Source: Acetobacteraceae bacterium
Lineage (GTDB): Bacteria > Pseudomonadota > Alphaproteobacteria > Acetobacterales > Acetobacteraceae
Direction: 5' to 3'
NCBI GenBank assembly: GCA_022842185.1
Contig: JALHQB010000035.1
Location: 1-50,780, forward strand
Length of the DNA stretch: 50,780 nucleotides
The position numbers and the translations under genes were made by a program. The notes under the pieces are model-generated. The model was not told the DNA's origin and did not search any database. It saw only the letters and a list, made by a program, of their open reading frames with translations. Below, piece by piece: positions 50,579-50,780 of this stretch (positions are counted from its first letter, which is position 1; every line of letters starts with the position of its first letter).

Positions 50579-50780
50579 ATGGCACAGTTCGACCTCGGCG
50601 GCGTGCTCGGTGCGATGCTCGGCGGTGGGCGACCGGCCCGCGGCACGCGCCGGCGCGGCGGCCAGCAGGATCTCGGCCGCGCACTCGGCATGCTGGTCGG
50701 CGTGGCGGTCGAGGCGATGACCAAGTCGCAGCAGCAGGCGCCACCCCCGCCGCCCGCCCCGCGGCGCGGCACCAAGCCGG
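50579..50780 (+). CDS. TerB/DUF533-like protein, N-terminus only (partial)
   Basis: 67 residues are visible before the right edge. They begin MAQFDLGGVLGAMLGGG, then an Arg/Gly-rich stretch, a hydrophobic LGRALGMLVGVAVEAM segment and a Gln/Pro-rich linker. This resembles the start of tellurite-resistance TerB/DUF533 (YebE-like) inner-membrane proteins, but the diagnostic domain is outside the window. GGAAGGGAACGGGG lies upstream of the ATG at 50579. The gap from oxyR is about 106 bases. Confidence 0.5.
   Translation, partial: MAQFDLGGVLGAMLGGGRPARGTRRRGGQQDLGRALGMLVGVAVEAMTKSQQQAPPPPPAPRRGTKP

Noticed and set aside
1..50780. tRNA, rRNA, CRISPR array, IS element or prophage genes
   Set aside because: Read for, but no cloverleaf-like, transposase, integrase, phage structural or regularly spaced repeat signals were seen.

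Overview
The window is about 50.8 kb of very GC-rich, gene-dense bacterial chromosome. Most neighbouring genes overlap by 1-4 bases (ATGA or TGATG junctions). Gene content suggests an alphaproteobacterium of the Acetobacteraceae (Roseomonas-like): a Bug/TctC-type binding protein, an FnrN-type Fnr regulator with a CX2CX7C cluster, PqiABC, an iron-sulfur photolyase and a CYTH/CHAD protein. This placement is inferred from family content and base composition. No rRNA, tRNA, IS element, prophage or CRISPR array was seen. All large genes look intact except the two cut by the window edges.

Layout. (1) 1-277: start of an exported coiled-coil protein on the minus strand, probably a porin. (2) 661-12580: ten plus-strand genes with essentially no gaps. 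They encode an RND efflux adaptor and pump, a seven-gene Mrp/Mbh-like cation/proton antiporter (E-F-G-A'B-C-D-D2), and a large AsmA-like protein. (3) 12715-17403, minus strand: glutaminase, MFS transporter, asparaginase and a lipid A 3'-O-deacylase-like protein. (4) 17597-21899, minus strand: a racemase-like protein lacking both catalytic cysteines, then pqiABC. (5) 22038-25703, plus strand: a tight five-gene catabolic operon (two metallo-beta-lactamase hydrolases, class II aldolase, carboxymuconolactone-decarboxylase-like protein, hydroxyacid dehydrogenase). (6) glpD, then a TPP enzyme with hydantoinase/oxoprolinase subunits B and A (27403-32747). (7) A CMD-like protein divergent from a TctC binding protein, gltA, a degenerate SNase-fold protein, and a sixA/CYTH-CHAD pair. 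(8) 39504-46218: an atypical SDR, a DUF6134 protein and an FeS photolyase in one coupled unit, then creatininase, a TrhA/hemolysin III protein, a metallophosphatase and a class I CPD photolyase. (9) 46473-50780: an oligopeptide-type binding protein, an Fnr-type regulator, OxyR, and the start of a TerB/DUF533-like gene.

Themes. The left half combines envelope functions (RND, AsmA, LpxR, Pqi) with ion homeostasis. The middle is organic-acid, amide and lactone catabolism. The right part is light, oxygen and redox protection: two photolyases of different classes and two redox regulators.

The most notable non-coding signals are: a family of 9-bp-stem/8-nt-loop palindromes found only between converging genes (12616-12706, 25733-25758); a compound hairpin region after hyuA (32749-33046); an array of inverted repeats between the peptide-binding protein and fnr (48075-48307); and a 47-bp perfect inverted repeat between fnr and oxyR (49208-49510).
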